A stretch of 64,000 bases of DNA from an uncultured Sulfurimonas sp. (GTDB lineage: Bacteria > Campylobacterota > Campylobacteria > Campylobacterales > Sulfurimonadaceae): NCBI RefSeq assembly GCF_963662755.1, contig NZ_OY759725.1, positions 310,001-374,000 on the forward strand, given 5' to 3'. Position numbers and translations under genes: made by a program. This document shows, piece by piece, positions 27,363 to 36,314 of this stretch. The notes under the pieces were generated by a model. That model was not told the origin of the DNA, searched no databases, and saw only the letters and a list, made by a program, of their open reading frames with translations. Each line of letters opens with the position of its first letter. Within the stretch, counting starts at the first letter, position 1.

Positions 27363-28657
27363 AATATTTTTTAGCACTCACACTAATTTTAGGGACACTA
27401 ATGGCATCTTCACTACCAAAATACGAAACAAAGACACTAGATAATGGACTACAAATCGTTGTAATCCCTCTTAAAAATTCTACAAATGTAATCTCAACGG
27501 ATATATTTTACAAAGTTGGAAGTAGAAATGAGATAATGGGTAAAACCGGAATAGCTCATATGTTAGAACACATGAACTTCAAGTCAACTAAAAACCTTCC
27601 AGCTGGAGAGTTTGACAAAGAAGTTAAGAGCATAGGTGGTGTAAACAATGCATCTACAAGTTTTGACTATACTCACTACTACATCAAATCAAGTACAGAT
27701 AATCTTTCAAAATCACTAAGTCTTTACGCTGAACTTATGCAAAACCTTAAACTAAAAGATGAAGAGTTTCAACCAGAACGTGATGTTGTAGCTGAAGAGA
27801 GACGTTGGAGAACAGAAAATTCTCCACTTGGTTATCTCTACTTTGCTATGTTTAACAACGCTTATGTTTATCATCCATACCATTGGACTCCTATTGGTTT
27901 TATGAATGACATCCAAACTTGGACTATTGATGATATAAAAGATTTTCATAAAACTTACTATCAACCAAGCAATGCAATCCTTATGGTAACAGGTGATGTT
28001 GATCCTAAAGAGGTTTTTAAAAAGGCTAAAAAAGAGTTTGGCGGAATCAAAAATAGTGCCAAAATTCCTGAGTTTAAGTTTGTAGAGCCTGAGCAAGATG
28101 GAGCTAAAAGAGTAACTATCCATAAAGAGAGCGAAGTAGAGATGCTAGCTATCACTTTTCACATACCTGATTTTAAAGATAAAGACCAAGTTACACTTAG
28201 CGTGATTTCTGAGATACTTTACTCTGGAAAAAGCTCAAGACTTTATAAAGAGTTAGTAAATGAGAAACGTCTTGTAAATCAAGTTTATGCTTATAACATG
28301 GAAAACATCGACCCAGGTCTTTTCATCTTTTTAGCATCTTGTAATCCTGGTGTAAAAGCTGAGGATGTAGAGAAAGAACTTATCAAACAGATAGAACTTA
28401 TGAAAAGTACAAAGGTCACAAAAGCTGAACTTGACAAAGTTAAGATAAACACAAAAGCTGACTTTATCTACTCACTAGAGAGTTCAACTTCTGTTGCAAA
28501 TCTTTATGGAAGTTATCTTGTACGTGGTGATTTAACTCCACTTTTAACTTATGAAGAGGATATTAAAAAAATAACTGCTAAAAAAGTTCAAGATGTGGCT
28601 AAAAAGTACTTTAACTTTAACAAATCAACTACCGTTATTTTGAAAAAAGGTGCGTAG
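27359..28657 (+). CDS. M16 family zinc peptidase, periplasmic
   Basis: The protein has 432 residues. A signal peptide is likely (MKYFLALTLILGTLMAS). The zinc site is HMLEHMNFKST (HxxEH) with a distal Glu in the DVVAEERRWR segment. It is a single-chain M16 protein with both homologous halves (the second begins near 190). These enzymes cleave peptides inside a clam-like chamber. The substrate is not known. It overlaps pyrD by 4 nt and is followed directly by the J-domain gene. Confidence 0.9.
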   Translation: MKYFLALTLILGTLMASSLPKYETKTLDNGLQIVVIPLKNSTNVISTDIFYKVGSRNEIMGKTGIAHMLEHMNFKSTKNLPAGEFDKEVKSIGGVNNASTSFDYTHYYIKSSTDNLSKSLSLYAELMQNLKLKDEEFQPERDVVAEERRWRTENSPLGYLYFAMFNNAYVYHPYHWTPIGFMNDIQTWTIDDIKDFHKTYYQPSNAILMVTGDVDPKEVFKKAKKEFGGIKNSAKIPEFKFVEPEQDGAKRVTIHKESEVEMLAITFHIPDFKDKDQVTLSVISEILYSGKSSRLYKELVNEKRLVNQVYAYNMENIDPGLFIFLASCNPGVKAEDVEKELIKQIELMKSTKVTKAELDKVKINTKADFIYSLESSTSVANLYGSYLVRGDLTPLLTYEEDIKKITAKKVQDVAKKYFNFNKSTTVILKKGA

Positions 28658-28963
28658 TTGCTCTCAGTAACTTATCAAGAGTTTGATGAAGCTGTAGAAA
28701 CATTAGGACTCATAGGGGTTGAGAGAAAAGAAGATATCAAAAAAAGATATCAAAAACTCTCTCGTGAGTTTCATCCAGATATGCCAAATGGTTCTACACA
28801 AAAGTTTCAAGAGATAAGCAAAGCCTACAAAATCATAAGCAAATATATTGATAACTTTAAATTTAGATTTACAAAAGAAGAGTTTGGTAACCAACATCCA
28901 TTTTCAATGGGCGATATGGACTGGCTTCATAAACCCATAGATAATTCGGATAAAACTAGATAA
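28658..28963 (+). CDS. Small DnaJ-domain protein
   Basis: The protein has 101 residues. A J domain occupies about residues 12-65 with HPD in LSREFHPDMPNGSTQKFQEISKAYKII (the middle of helix II to III). No zinc finger or C-terminal substrate domain is present. It would stimulate a DnaK-type ATPase at a specific site. The start is TTG at 28658, directly after the peptidase stop. The final 8 nt overlap the convergent radical SAM gene. Confidence 0.85.
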   Translation: MLSVTYQEFDEAVETLGLIGVERKEDIKKRYQKLSREFHPDMPNGSTQKFQEISKAYKIISKYIDNFKFRFTKEEFGNQHPFSMGDMDWLHKPIDNSDKTR

Positions 28964-29822
28964 ATTTATCTTTATAACTACACTTTTTACATAACTCTTC
29001 AACCGCTATATTTTTAGAAAAACCTACACGCATATCTACTGCTCTTTTTGAAGCTAATATTTCACTAAGAGGTGTTGTGCTTAAATTACCAAGATTTATA
29101 ATTCCATCACCATCCAAACAACAAGGAACTACAGTTGCATCTGCCAATATACCAATGTGAGATTTTAATCCATGGCATCTTCCATGAGAGTTATGAGTTG
29201 AATTTATTGAGGGCCATTCAAAATAATTATCAAAATTTAAAAGTATTTTTGAAGCAAGACGAAGTGATTTTGGTCTATTTTTATATAACTCTTCAATATC
29301 TAGTTCAACTTCAAAATAAGTCGATAGTTTATTTAACAATAAAGTATTAAATTCTATCTCACTACAACTCTCATCAAAATTCCATATTCTTAGATTTATA
29401 AAAGGTGCAGGAGCATTAATTAACTTATAATTACATACCGATAACACTGCATCCATGTATTCATCAAAAGTTAGTTTTAAAGAGTTTTTGTTGTAACTAT
29501 TTAATGAGATATTTAGTTGGCGAACGCAAGGATGAAAAATACTAGAGTATTGAAGATTTTTGAAGTAATAACCGCTTGTAGTGAGTTCTACTTCAAAACC
29601 ATGATTATAAGCTAATTCTAAATACTCATTTATATTTGAAAGAATTAAAGGATCTCCCATAACATGAAATGCGAGTGATTTTGTATAAGCTTGAAGTTCT
29701 AACAACACTTTAGTAAATAATGAAATAGACATAGTTTTAGAAGGTTGAAGTTTTGGTGGGCAAAAACTACATGCAAGACCACAAATATTTGTCACTTCTA
29801 CATGAACACGATGAAATTGCAT
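28956..29822 (-). CDS. Radical SAM/SPASM-type protein
   Basis: The protein has 288 residues. The radical SAM cluster motif is NICGLACSFCPPK (CxxxCxxC) near residue 14. A C-terminal SPASM-like Cys set is visible: HGRCHGL, VVPCCLDGDG, ELCKKCSYK. The domain NLGNLSTTPLSEILASKRA is typical of SPASM proteins. Such enzymes often modify peptides or act in cofactor synthesis, but there is no precursor peptide or partner gene next to it, so no function is assigned. Confidence 0.82.
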   Translation of the reverse strand: MQFHRVHVEVTNICGLACSFCPPKLQPSKTMSISLFTKVLLELQAYTKSLAFHVMGDPLILSNINEYLELAYNHGFEVELTTSGYYFKNLQYSSIFHPCVRQLNISLNSYNKNSLKLTFDEYMDAVLSVCNYKLINAPAPFINLRIWNFDESCSEIEFNTLLLNKLSTYFEVELDIEELYKNRPKSLRLASKILLNFDNYFEWPSINSTHNSHGRCHGLKSHIGILADATVVPCCLDGDGIINLGNLSTTPLSEILASKRAVDMRVGFSKNIAVEELCKKCSYKDKFI

Positions 29823-29884
29823 AGTTGCTCTTATTAAAAAAAAGATATGCCCAAGGAAATCTTGAGCAAGAAAATGTATATATA

Positions 29885-30541
<657 letters not shown>

Positions 30542-30657
30542 CTAATGTTTTTATAATGAAACTATATAATAATGAGTTTAAAATAAGCTCAATTTTTCCT
30601 TTTTTTATATAAAAAGTTTAATTTATACTTTAATCATTACTATCTCTACTTGTTTAC

Positions 30658-30674
30658 TTGACATTAAATATCAA
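30658..30674. promoter_or_regulatory. Candidate operator overlapping the -35 of rrf2-cysK
   Basis: The 7-3-7 palindrome TTGACAT-taa-ATATCAA has one mismatched pair. It overlaps the -35 box, so binding would block transcription. Rrf2-family regulators often control their own operon, so self-control by the gene just downstream is the simplest guess. Confidence 0.45.
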
Positions 30675-30686
30675 ATCTGTTATTAT
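30658..30686 (+). promoter_or_regulatory. Sigma70-type promoter of rrf2-cysK
   Basis: TTGACA at 30658-30663 and TATTAT at 30681-30686 have 17 nt between. The TTG start of the Rrf2 gene is 30 nt beyond the -10, with an AAAAGGA ribosome site. An imperfect palindrome (TTGACAT-taa-ATATCAA, 30658-30674) covers the -35 and is a likely operator. Confidence 0.7.
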
Positions 30687-30715
30687 TTTTTTACTTTTAA
30701 ATAAAAGGATGTTTT

Positions 30716-31123
30716 TTGGCAATCGTTTCAACAAAGGGTGCTTATGGTTTAACGGCTATGGTAGTCCTTGCAAAAGAGGATAAATTGTTACAGATAAAAG
30801 ATATAGCCGAGATAGGAGATATCCCTAGAAACTATCTTGAACAAATTTTAGTTCTGTTAAAAAAAGCCTCTTTGCTTGAGAGTGTTAGAGGTGCCAACGG
30901 TGGTTACAAACTCTCAAAACCTGCAAATGAAATAATTGTTTACGAGGTGCTAAACTCACTAGAGTGTTGCATGGCTCAAACTGACAACAAAAGCAACAAC
31001 AATATGCTTGAGCCTTTTTGGCAAGATACACAAAACAAAATCAAAGAGATATTTTCACTCTCTTTAAAAGAGTTAGAAGAGTTTTTGCAAAATAGCTCTC
31101 AAAATATTATATATCATATATAG
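30716..31123 (+). CDS. Rrf2 family transcriptional regulator
   Basis: The protein has 135 residues. A winged helix-turn-helix opens with KGAYGLTAMVVLAKEDKLLQIKDIAEIGDIPRNYLEQILVLLKKA and the wing VRGANGGYKLSK, which are Rrf2 signatures. The C-terminal half has CCMA but not the three spaced Cys of IscR, so a 2Fe-2S cluster is doubtful. A CymR-like cysteine regulator is suggested by the adjacent cysK. The start is TTG at 30716 (AAAAGGA 8 nt before it). Confidence 0.87.
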   Translation: MAIVSTKGAYGLTAMVVLAKEDKLLQIKDIAEIGDIPRNYLEQILVLLKKASLLESVRGANGGYKLSKPANEIIVYEVLNSLECCMAQTDNKSNNNMLEPFWQDTQNKIKEIFSLSLKELEEFLQNSSQNIIYHI

Positions 31124-31147
31124 AAAAAAATTTAAGGAAAAGAGATT

Positions 31148-32068
31148 ATGAAAATAGCACAAAATGTAACTGAGTTGATTGGAAATACTCCACTTGTAAA
31201 GATTAATAGCATCTCGAATGAGACAGACTCAACTATACTTGGAAAATGTGAATTTATGAATCCAAGTAGTTCTGTAAAAGACAGAATAGCCCTTGCTATG
31301 ATAGATGCGGCTATTGCTGATGGTAAGATTAAAGAAGATACTCTAGTCGTTGAGCCAACAAGTGGAAACACAGGGATTGGTCTTGCTATGGTTTGTGCAT
31401 CTAAGGGCTTAAAACTTACTCTTACTATGCCAGAATCTATGAGTCTTGAGAGACGCCAACTTCTTAGTGCATTGGGTGCAAATATAGTTTTAACTCCTGC
31501 GCCACTTGGAATGAAAGGAGCTATAGATAAAGCTACTGAGTTAAATGAGGAAAATAAAAACTCTTTTATGCCTCAACAGTTTAATAACTCAGCAAATCCT
31601 GCTATGCACAGAAAAACAACTGCTCTGGAAATTTTAAGAGACACTGATGGAAAAGTAGACATTTTTGTAGCAGCGGTTGGAACTGGTGGTTCACTAACTG
31701 GAATAGGCGAAACTTTAAAAAAACATCATCCAGACATAGAGATTATTGCGGTTGAGCCATCAAGTTCACCTGTTATCTCAGGAGGAAAACCAGCACCTCA
31801 TAAAATCCAAGGCATCGGTGCTGGATTTATTCCAAAGGTACTAAACACTGAAGTTTTTAATGAAGTCATCCAAGTAAGTGATGAAAATGCTTTTGCAACT
31901 TCAAAAGCCTTAGCAAAAGATGATGGTCTTTTAGTTGGCATCTCAGCAGGAGCAAATGTTTATGCCGCAAAAGTTGTAGCTCAAAGAGAGCAAAATAAGG
32001 GCAAAACTATAGTTACTATACTATGTGATACAGGAGAGAGATACTTAAGTACTACACTCTATTCATAA
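31148..32068 (+). CDS. cysK: Cysteine synthase (O-acetylserine sulfhydrylase)
   Basis: The protein has 306 residues. The PLP lysine is in NPSSSVKDRIALAM. TSGNTGIGLAMVCASKG is the substrate loop and GTGGSLTGIGETLK is the phosphate site. It makes cysteine from O-acetylserine and sulfide. Directly downstream of the Rrf2 regulator (24 nt) with an AAGGAAAAGAG ribosome site. CysM is an alternative close relative. Confidence 0.94.
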   Translation: MKIAQNVTELIGNTPLVKINSISNETDSTILGKCEFMNPSSSVKDRIALAMIDAAIADGKIKEDTLVVEPTSGNTGIGLAMVCASKGLKLTLTMPESMSLERRQLLSALGANIVLTPAPLGMKGAIDKATELNEENKNSFMPQQFNNSANPAMHRKTTALEILRDTDGKVDIFVAAVGTGGSLTGIGETLKKHHPDIEIIAVEPSSSPVISGGKPAPHKIQGIGAGFIPKVLNTEVFNEVIQVSDENAFATSKALAKDDGLLVGISAGANVYAAKVVAQREQNKGKTIVTILCDTGERYLSTTLYS

Positions 32069-32213
32069 TATATAGTTTAAAGAGTATAGAGCATTTACTT
32101 TTTGCATTAAAAATGTCAGTTGATGATCTTAAAAAGAAAAATAATGAATAAAATTAATGATTCTTTCATCTTATAAATAACTTAATAAAAAACTATATAT
32201 ATATTTATTAAAG

Positions 32214-32226
32214 GATAATAATTATC
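32214..32226. promoter_or_regulatory. Fur/PerR-like operator upstream of the peroxiredoxin gene
   Basis: GATAAT-A-ATTATC is a perfect 6-1-6 palindrome, the known half-site pattern of Fur and PerR boxes. It lies 40 nt before the ATG of the peroxiredoxin gene, next to an ATATAT-rich promoter region. PerR control of peroxide defence genes is common, so this is probably its operator. Confidence 0.6.
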
Positions 32227-32265
32227 TTTTAGATAAACTTTTGCCATCTAAAAAAAAGGAATACA

Positions 32266-32970
32266 ATGGCTTGCGATACAGGGTCTAACCCAATAGAAGA
32301 AAAAGAAGTTGTAATCAATAACGAAGAAAATATAACAAATAAAAAGGAAGAAAATATGAGTTCATCATTAGTATTAAGAAAAGCACCAGAGTTTAAAATG
32401 GAAGCGTACGATTCAAAAACAGGTCATTACACAACAGTAAGTAGCGAAGACTATAAAGATAAATGGAGTGTTGTTTGTTTTTACCCTGCTGACTTTACAT
32501 TTGTATGTCCTACAGAAATTGCGGCAATGAATGCAAAATATGACGAGTTCCAAGAACTTGGAGTAGAAATTTTAGCAGTATCTACAGATACAAAATTCTC
32601 ACATAAGAGATTTGTTGAGACTGAACCACTACTTGCTGGTTTAAAACTTACTATTGGTGCAGATTCAACTGGTGCTGTAGCAAGAGCTTTTGGTGTTATG
32701 ATTGAAGAAGAAGGTGTTGCTCTTAGAGGAAGATTTCTTATCAACCCTAAAGGTGTAGTTGTAGCTCAAGAAGTACAAGCTCCAATGGTTGGACGTAATG
32801 TAAACGAGTTTTTAAGACAAGTTAGAGCTTGGCAACATGCAGAATCAACTGGTGAAGTTTGCCCAGCAGGTTGGGTTCCAGGTAAAAAAACACTTCCTGT
32901 AAATACTGACGTTGAGCAAATGACAGGAAGAGTTGGTGATTATATTACGATTGAAGAGATTTTAGCGTAG
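32266..32970 (+). CDS. Typical 2-Cys peroxiredoxin (AhpC/Prx family)
   Basis: The protein has 234 residues from ATG 32266, or 204 from the internal ATG 32356. The peroxidatic Cys is in ADFTFVCPTEI and the resolving Cys in GEVCPAGWVPG, so it reduces peroxides as a 2-Cys enzyme. The first 30 residues are an acidic extension (begins MACDTGSNP) absent from usual AhpC. Both starts have good ribosome sites (AAGGAAT and AAGGAAG), so two forms may be made. A Fur/PerR-like box lies upstream. No AhpF-like reductase gene is nearby. Confidence 0.93.
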   Translation: MACDTGSNPIEEKEVVINNEENITNKKEENMSSSLVLRKAPEFKMEAYDSKTGHYTTVSSEDYKDKWSVVCFYPADFTFVCPTEIAAMNAKYDEFQELGVEILAVSTDTKFSHKRFVETEPLLAGLKLTIGADSTGAVARAFGVMIEEEGVALRGRFLINPKGVVVAQEVQAPMVGRNVNEFLRQVRAWQHAESTGEVCPAGWVPGKKTLPVNTDVEQMTGRVGDYITIEEILA

Positions 32971-32983
32971 TTTGACTAAAGCA

Positions 32984-34258
32984 CTAAATTTTATTTAGTG
33001 CTTGGTTAAAGTCTGCAATGATATCGTCAATATTTTCAATTCCCACAGTTACTCTGATAAGGTCAGGCGTTACTCCTGCTTTTTGTAACTCATCTGTACT
33101 TAGTTGTCTGTGAGTCATACTCGCAGGATGAAGTACACCTGTTCTAACATCTGCTACATGAACAACTATAGCCGCAAGCTCAAGAGCATTCATTACTTTT
33201 TCACCCTCTTTCATTCCACCTTTTACACCAAAAGTTAAAACTCCGCTGTTTCCTTTTAGATACTTTTTAGAAAGCTCATAATCTTTATGCTCTTTTAACC
33301 CAGGATAATTAACCCAACTTACTTTTTCATGTGTTTGTAAAAACTCTGCTAGTTTTTGCGTATTTTCGCAGTGTCTATCCATTCTTACATGAAGAGTCTC
33401 GATGCCAAGGTTTGTTAAAAATGCATTCATTGGAGTTTGGTATGAACCTAAGTCTCTTATCCACTGAACTCTTGCTTTTACGATGTAGGCAACATTTCCA
33501 AATTTTTCAGGATATATAATGCCGTGGTAAGATGGATCTGGATTTACAAACTCTGGAAATTTTTCTTGAGACCAGTTAAATGTACCACCATCGATGATAA
33601 CTCCGCCAACACTAGTAGCGTGACCATCAATATATTTTGTAGATGAGTGTATAACTATATCTGCACCATGTTTTAACGGTTGACAAAGATATGGAGTTGC
33701 AAATGTGTTATCAACTATAAAAGGAACATTCATCTCTTTTGCAAGAGTAGAAAACTTTTCAAAATCTAAAACATCTAAAGCTGGATTTGCAATAGTCTCT
33801 CCAAAAAGAGCTTTAGTGTTTGGTTTGAAATGTTTTTTTAACTCTTCAAGTGAAAGCGACGCATCTACTAAGCTAACTTCGATGCCCATCTTTTTAAGAG
33901 TGTTTGTAAAGAGTGAAACAGTTCCACCATACAAAGCACCAATAGCAACAAAATGGTCACCAGCTGTACAAATATTTGTTATAGAAATAGTAGATGCATT
34001 TTGACCTGATGAAGTAGCTAAAGCTGCCACCCCGCCCTCTAATTCAGCCATTTTATTTTCAAATGCTTCACATGTAGGGTTTGAGATGCGAGAGTACATG
34101 TGTCCAGCAACATCTAGGTTAAAAAGATCAGCCACTTCTTGGGCAGTATCATACTTATAAGTTGTACTTTGATATATAGGAAGAACTCGAGGTTCTCCAC
34201 TTTTTGGCTTGTAACCACCTTGTATAGCTATTGTTTCAGCACTCCACTCTTTTGACAT
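32984..34258 (-). CDS. metY: O-acetylhomoserine sulfhydrylase
   Basis: The protein has 424 residues. PLP-type Cys/Met metabolism family; the PLP lysine is in VIHSSTKYIDGHATSVGG. TSSGQNASTISI and GALYGGTVSLF are family marks. It makes homocysteine from O-acetylhomoserine and sulfide. The start is ATG 34258 with AGGAG 5 nt upstream; the longer frame from 34306 would add 16 hydrophobic residues with no ribosome site. It faces the peroxiredoxin gene with a 13-nt gap. Confidence 0.92.
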   Translation of the reverse strand: MSKEWSAETIAIQGGYKPKSGEPRVLPIYQSTTYKYDTAQEVADLFNLDVAGHMYSRISNPTCEAFENKMAELEGGVAALATSSGQNASTISITNICTAGDHFVAIGALYGGTVSLFTNTLKKMGIEVSLVDASLSLEELKKHFKPNTKALFGETIANPALDVLDFEKFSTLAKEMNVPFIVDNTFATPYLCQPLKHGADIVIHSSTKYIDGHATSVGGVIIDGGTFNWSQEKFPEFVNPDPSYHGIIYPEKFGNVAYIVKARVQWIRDLGSYQTPMNAFLTNLGIETLHVRMDRHCENTQKLAEFLQTHEKVSWVNYPGLKEHKDYELSKKYLKGNSGVLTFGVKGGMKEGEKVMNALELAAIVVHVADVRTGVLHPASMTHRQLSTDELQKAGVTPDLIRVTVGIENIDDIIADFNQALNKI

Positions 34259-34492
34259 AAATACTCCTAAGATTATTATTTTTAAAATTCTATCTAAAAT
34301 AAACAACTCTTTACTTTAAGAACAGTTTAAAAAAAATTTATAACTATTTAGAATGCTTTAATATTAATTTATGCTTAACTTTGCAATAATTGTACAAATT
34401 TGTTGATATCGAAATATCTTTTACAATTATTAAAATTTAATAACTTTAAATTCCAATATTTGTAAAAAATAGCAAATAATTAAGGGGAAGAT

Positions 34493-34663
34493 ATGGAGTA
34501 TTTTGATTTTGGAATCAATTTAGCTTTTGCTCTACTAATTATCAGCACTATAGCTAGCGTAATATACGGAGTAATTAATTGGAACAAAGATGGGTATGAA
34601 AAACCACCTGAATTTGTTAAAGAGTGGAACAAGACTGAAAAAGAGATAGAGGATGAACTATAA
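34493..34663 (+). CDS. Symporter small accessory protein
   Basis: The protein has 56 residues: one hydrophobic span (INLAFALLIISTIASVIYGVI), the motif NWNKDGYEK and an acidic C-terminus (EIEDEL). Similar small proteins are annotated before SSS symporters in many bacteria. AAGGGGAAG lies 3-4 nt before the ATG. The stop TAA and the next ATG overlap by one base (TAATG), so it is tightly coupled to the symporter. It is too short for the usual ORF length cut-off. Confidence 0.8.
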   Translation: MEYFDFGINLAFALLIISTIASVIYGVINWNKDGYEKPPEFVKEWNKTEKEIEDEL

Positions 34664-36303
34664 TGGGTATTTTTGAAAACATTGTTATTATTCTTTATTT
34701 GGCGGTTTTAGGTTATTTAGGCTTTAAAGGTTACAAACAGACTAAGAGTACAGAGGATTATCTTGTCGCTGGTCGTGATACACATCCGTTTATTATGGCA
34801 CTTAGTTATGGAGCTACTTTTATATCTACCGCAGCCATAGTTGGTTTTGGTGGAGTTGCGGCTTGGCTTGGAAACTCTCTACTTTGGCTAACTGTTTTTA
34901 ATATTTTTATAGGTATTTTCGTAGCTTTTGTATTTTTAGGAAATCCTACAAGAAAGATGGGTTACCGTCTGAATGCTCACACTTTTCCAGAACTTTTAGC
35001 AAAAAGATTTGACTCTAAATTTATTCAAATTTTTGGAGCTGCTATTATTTTACTATTTATGCCTCTCTACGCAACAGCAGTTCTTATAGGTGGTACACAG
35101 TTTATAGCTCTTTATTTTGGGACTGATTATCATATGTCACTTATGGTTTTTTCTATCATCATAACAGCTTACGTAATCGCAGGTGGATTAAAAGGTGTAA
35201 TGCTCACAGATGCTCTACAAGGTAGCATCATGTTTATAGCGATGATTATTCTTGTATTTGTTACCTTTGATTCTCTTGGCGGTGTAGATGCAGCCTTTTC
35301 TAAACTAGATCATGTTTGGCAAGCGACAGTAATTGACCCTCTTGCATCTAAGAGCATAAAAGATTTAGCGCCTGGTTCACCTGACTTTATGATGAAACTT
35401 TCACTTCTTTGGGGATTTGAGGGTTGGAACTCGATGCCAGTATTTTTAAGTAAAGGATGGTTATTTGTAATCACTACTATTACTATGGGTGTTGGTATCG
35501 GTGTTTTAGCTCAACCACAACTAATAGTTAGATTTATGACTGTTAAAAGCAAACAAGAGCTAAATCGTGCAGTTCTTATAGGTTCTGTTTTTATTGTTGC
35601 AATGACTGGAATCATCTTTATAGTAGGAGCACTCTCAAATGCTTGGTATTATGAGTTTAACGAGGGGAAAAATGCACTTCAAAGTGCTGGTGCTATTGGT
35701 AAGGTAATACCGCATTTCATTAACACAGCGATGCCAAAATGGTTTGCATTTATATTTTTGTTTGCACTTATCTCTGCTGCTATGAGTACACTTTCATCTC
35801 AATTTCACACTATGGGAACAGCAGTTGGACGTGACTTGTTTGAACAGTTAAGTACAAAAGAGCATAACTCAGTTACTGTAACTAGACTTGGTGTTATTTT
35901 GATGATTATTTTCTCTGTAAGCCTTGCTTATGCTTTTGATGATCAACCTGCCATTATTGCTCGCTCAACAGCTATCTTTTTTGCTCTTTGTGCAAGTATC
36001 TTTTTACCAAGTTTTATTGGTGGATTGTTTTGGAGAGGTATGACAAAAACAGGAGCAATAAGCTCTATGATAGTTGGACTTTTAGTATCGAGCTTTTGGC
36101 TACTTTTTGTTCACTTCAAAGAAGCTAAATCACTTGGTGTTGTAAAAGCCATCTTTGGTAAAGATTCACTTTTAAGCGGAGATATTATCTTTGTAGATGC
36201 ACTTATGATTGCACTACCACTATCTATAATTACGGCTATAGTTGTTTCATTGATGAGTAAAAAAATGGATGAAACACATCTAAAGAAATGTTTTAACGAT
36301 TAA
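34663..36303 (+). CDS. Sodium:solute symporter (SSS family)
   Basis: The protein has 546 residues with about 13 spans. SSS marks are STEDYLVAGRDTHPFIMALSYGATFISTAAIVGFGGVAAWLG (sodium and substrate region), AYVIAGGLKGVMLTDALQG, and FLFALISAAMSTLSSQFHTMGTAVGRDLF, the classic SSS signature. Acetate, pyruvate or aryl acids are possible substrates. The gene follows its small accessory subunit and precedes an outer membrane porin by 11 nt, which suggests uptake of an organic acid across both membranes. Confidence 0.92.
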   Translation: MGIFENIVIILYLAVLGYLGFKGYKQTKSTEDYLVAGRDTHPFIMALSYGATFISTAAIVGFGGVAAWLGNSLLWLTVFNIFIGIFVAFVFLGNPTRKMGYRLNAHTFPELLAKRFDSKFIQIFGAAIILLFMPLYATAVLIGGTQFIALYFGTDYHMSLMVFSIIITAYVIAGGLKGVMLTDALQGSIMFIAMIILVFVTFDSLGGVDAAFSKLDHVWQATVIDPLASKSIKDLAPGSPDFMMKLSLLWGFEGWNSMPVFLSKGWLFVITTITMGVGIGVLAQPQLIVRFMTVKSKQELNRAVLIGSVFIVAMTGIIFIVGALSNAWYYEFNEGKNALQSAGAIGKVIPHFINTAMPKWFAFIFLFALISAAMSTLSSQFHTMGTAVGRDLFEQLSTKEHNSVTVTRLGVILMIIFSVSLAYAFDDQPAIIARSTAIFFALCASIFLPSFIGGLFWRGMTKTGAISSMIVGLLVSSFWLLFVHFKEAKSLGVVKAIFGKDSLLSGDIIFVDALMIALPLSIITAIVVSLMSKKMDETHLKKCFND

Positions 36304-36314
36304 AAAGGGAAAAA

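Noticed and set aside
34390..34418. TTGTACAA and GATAT-cgaa-ATATC palindromes before the symporter small subunit.
   Set aside because: Such short palindromes are expected by chance in DNA this rich in A and T; kept only as a note.
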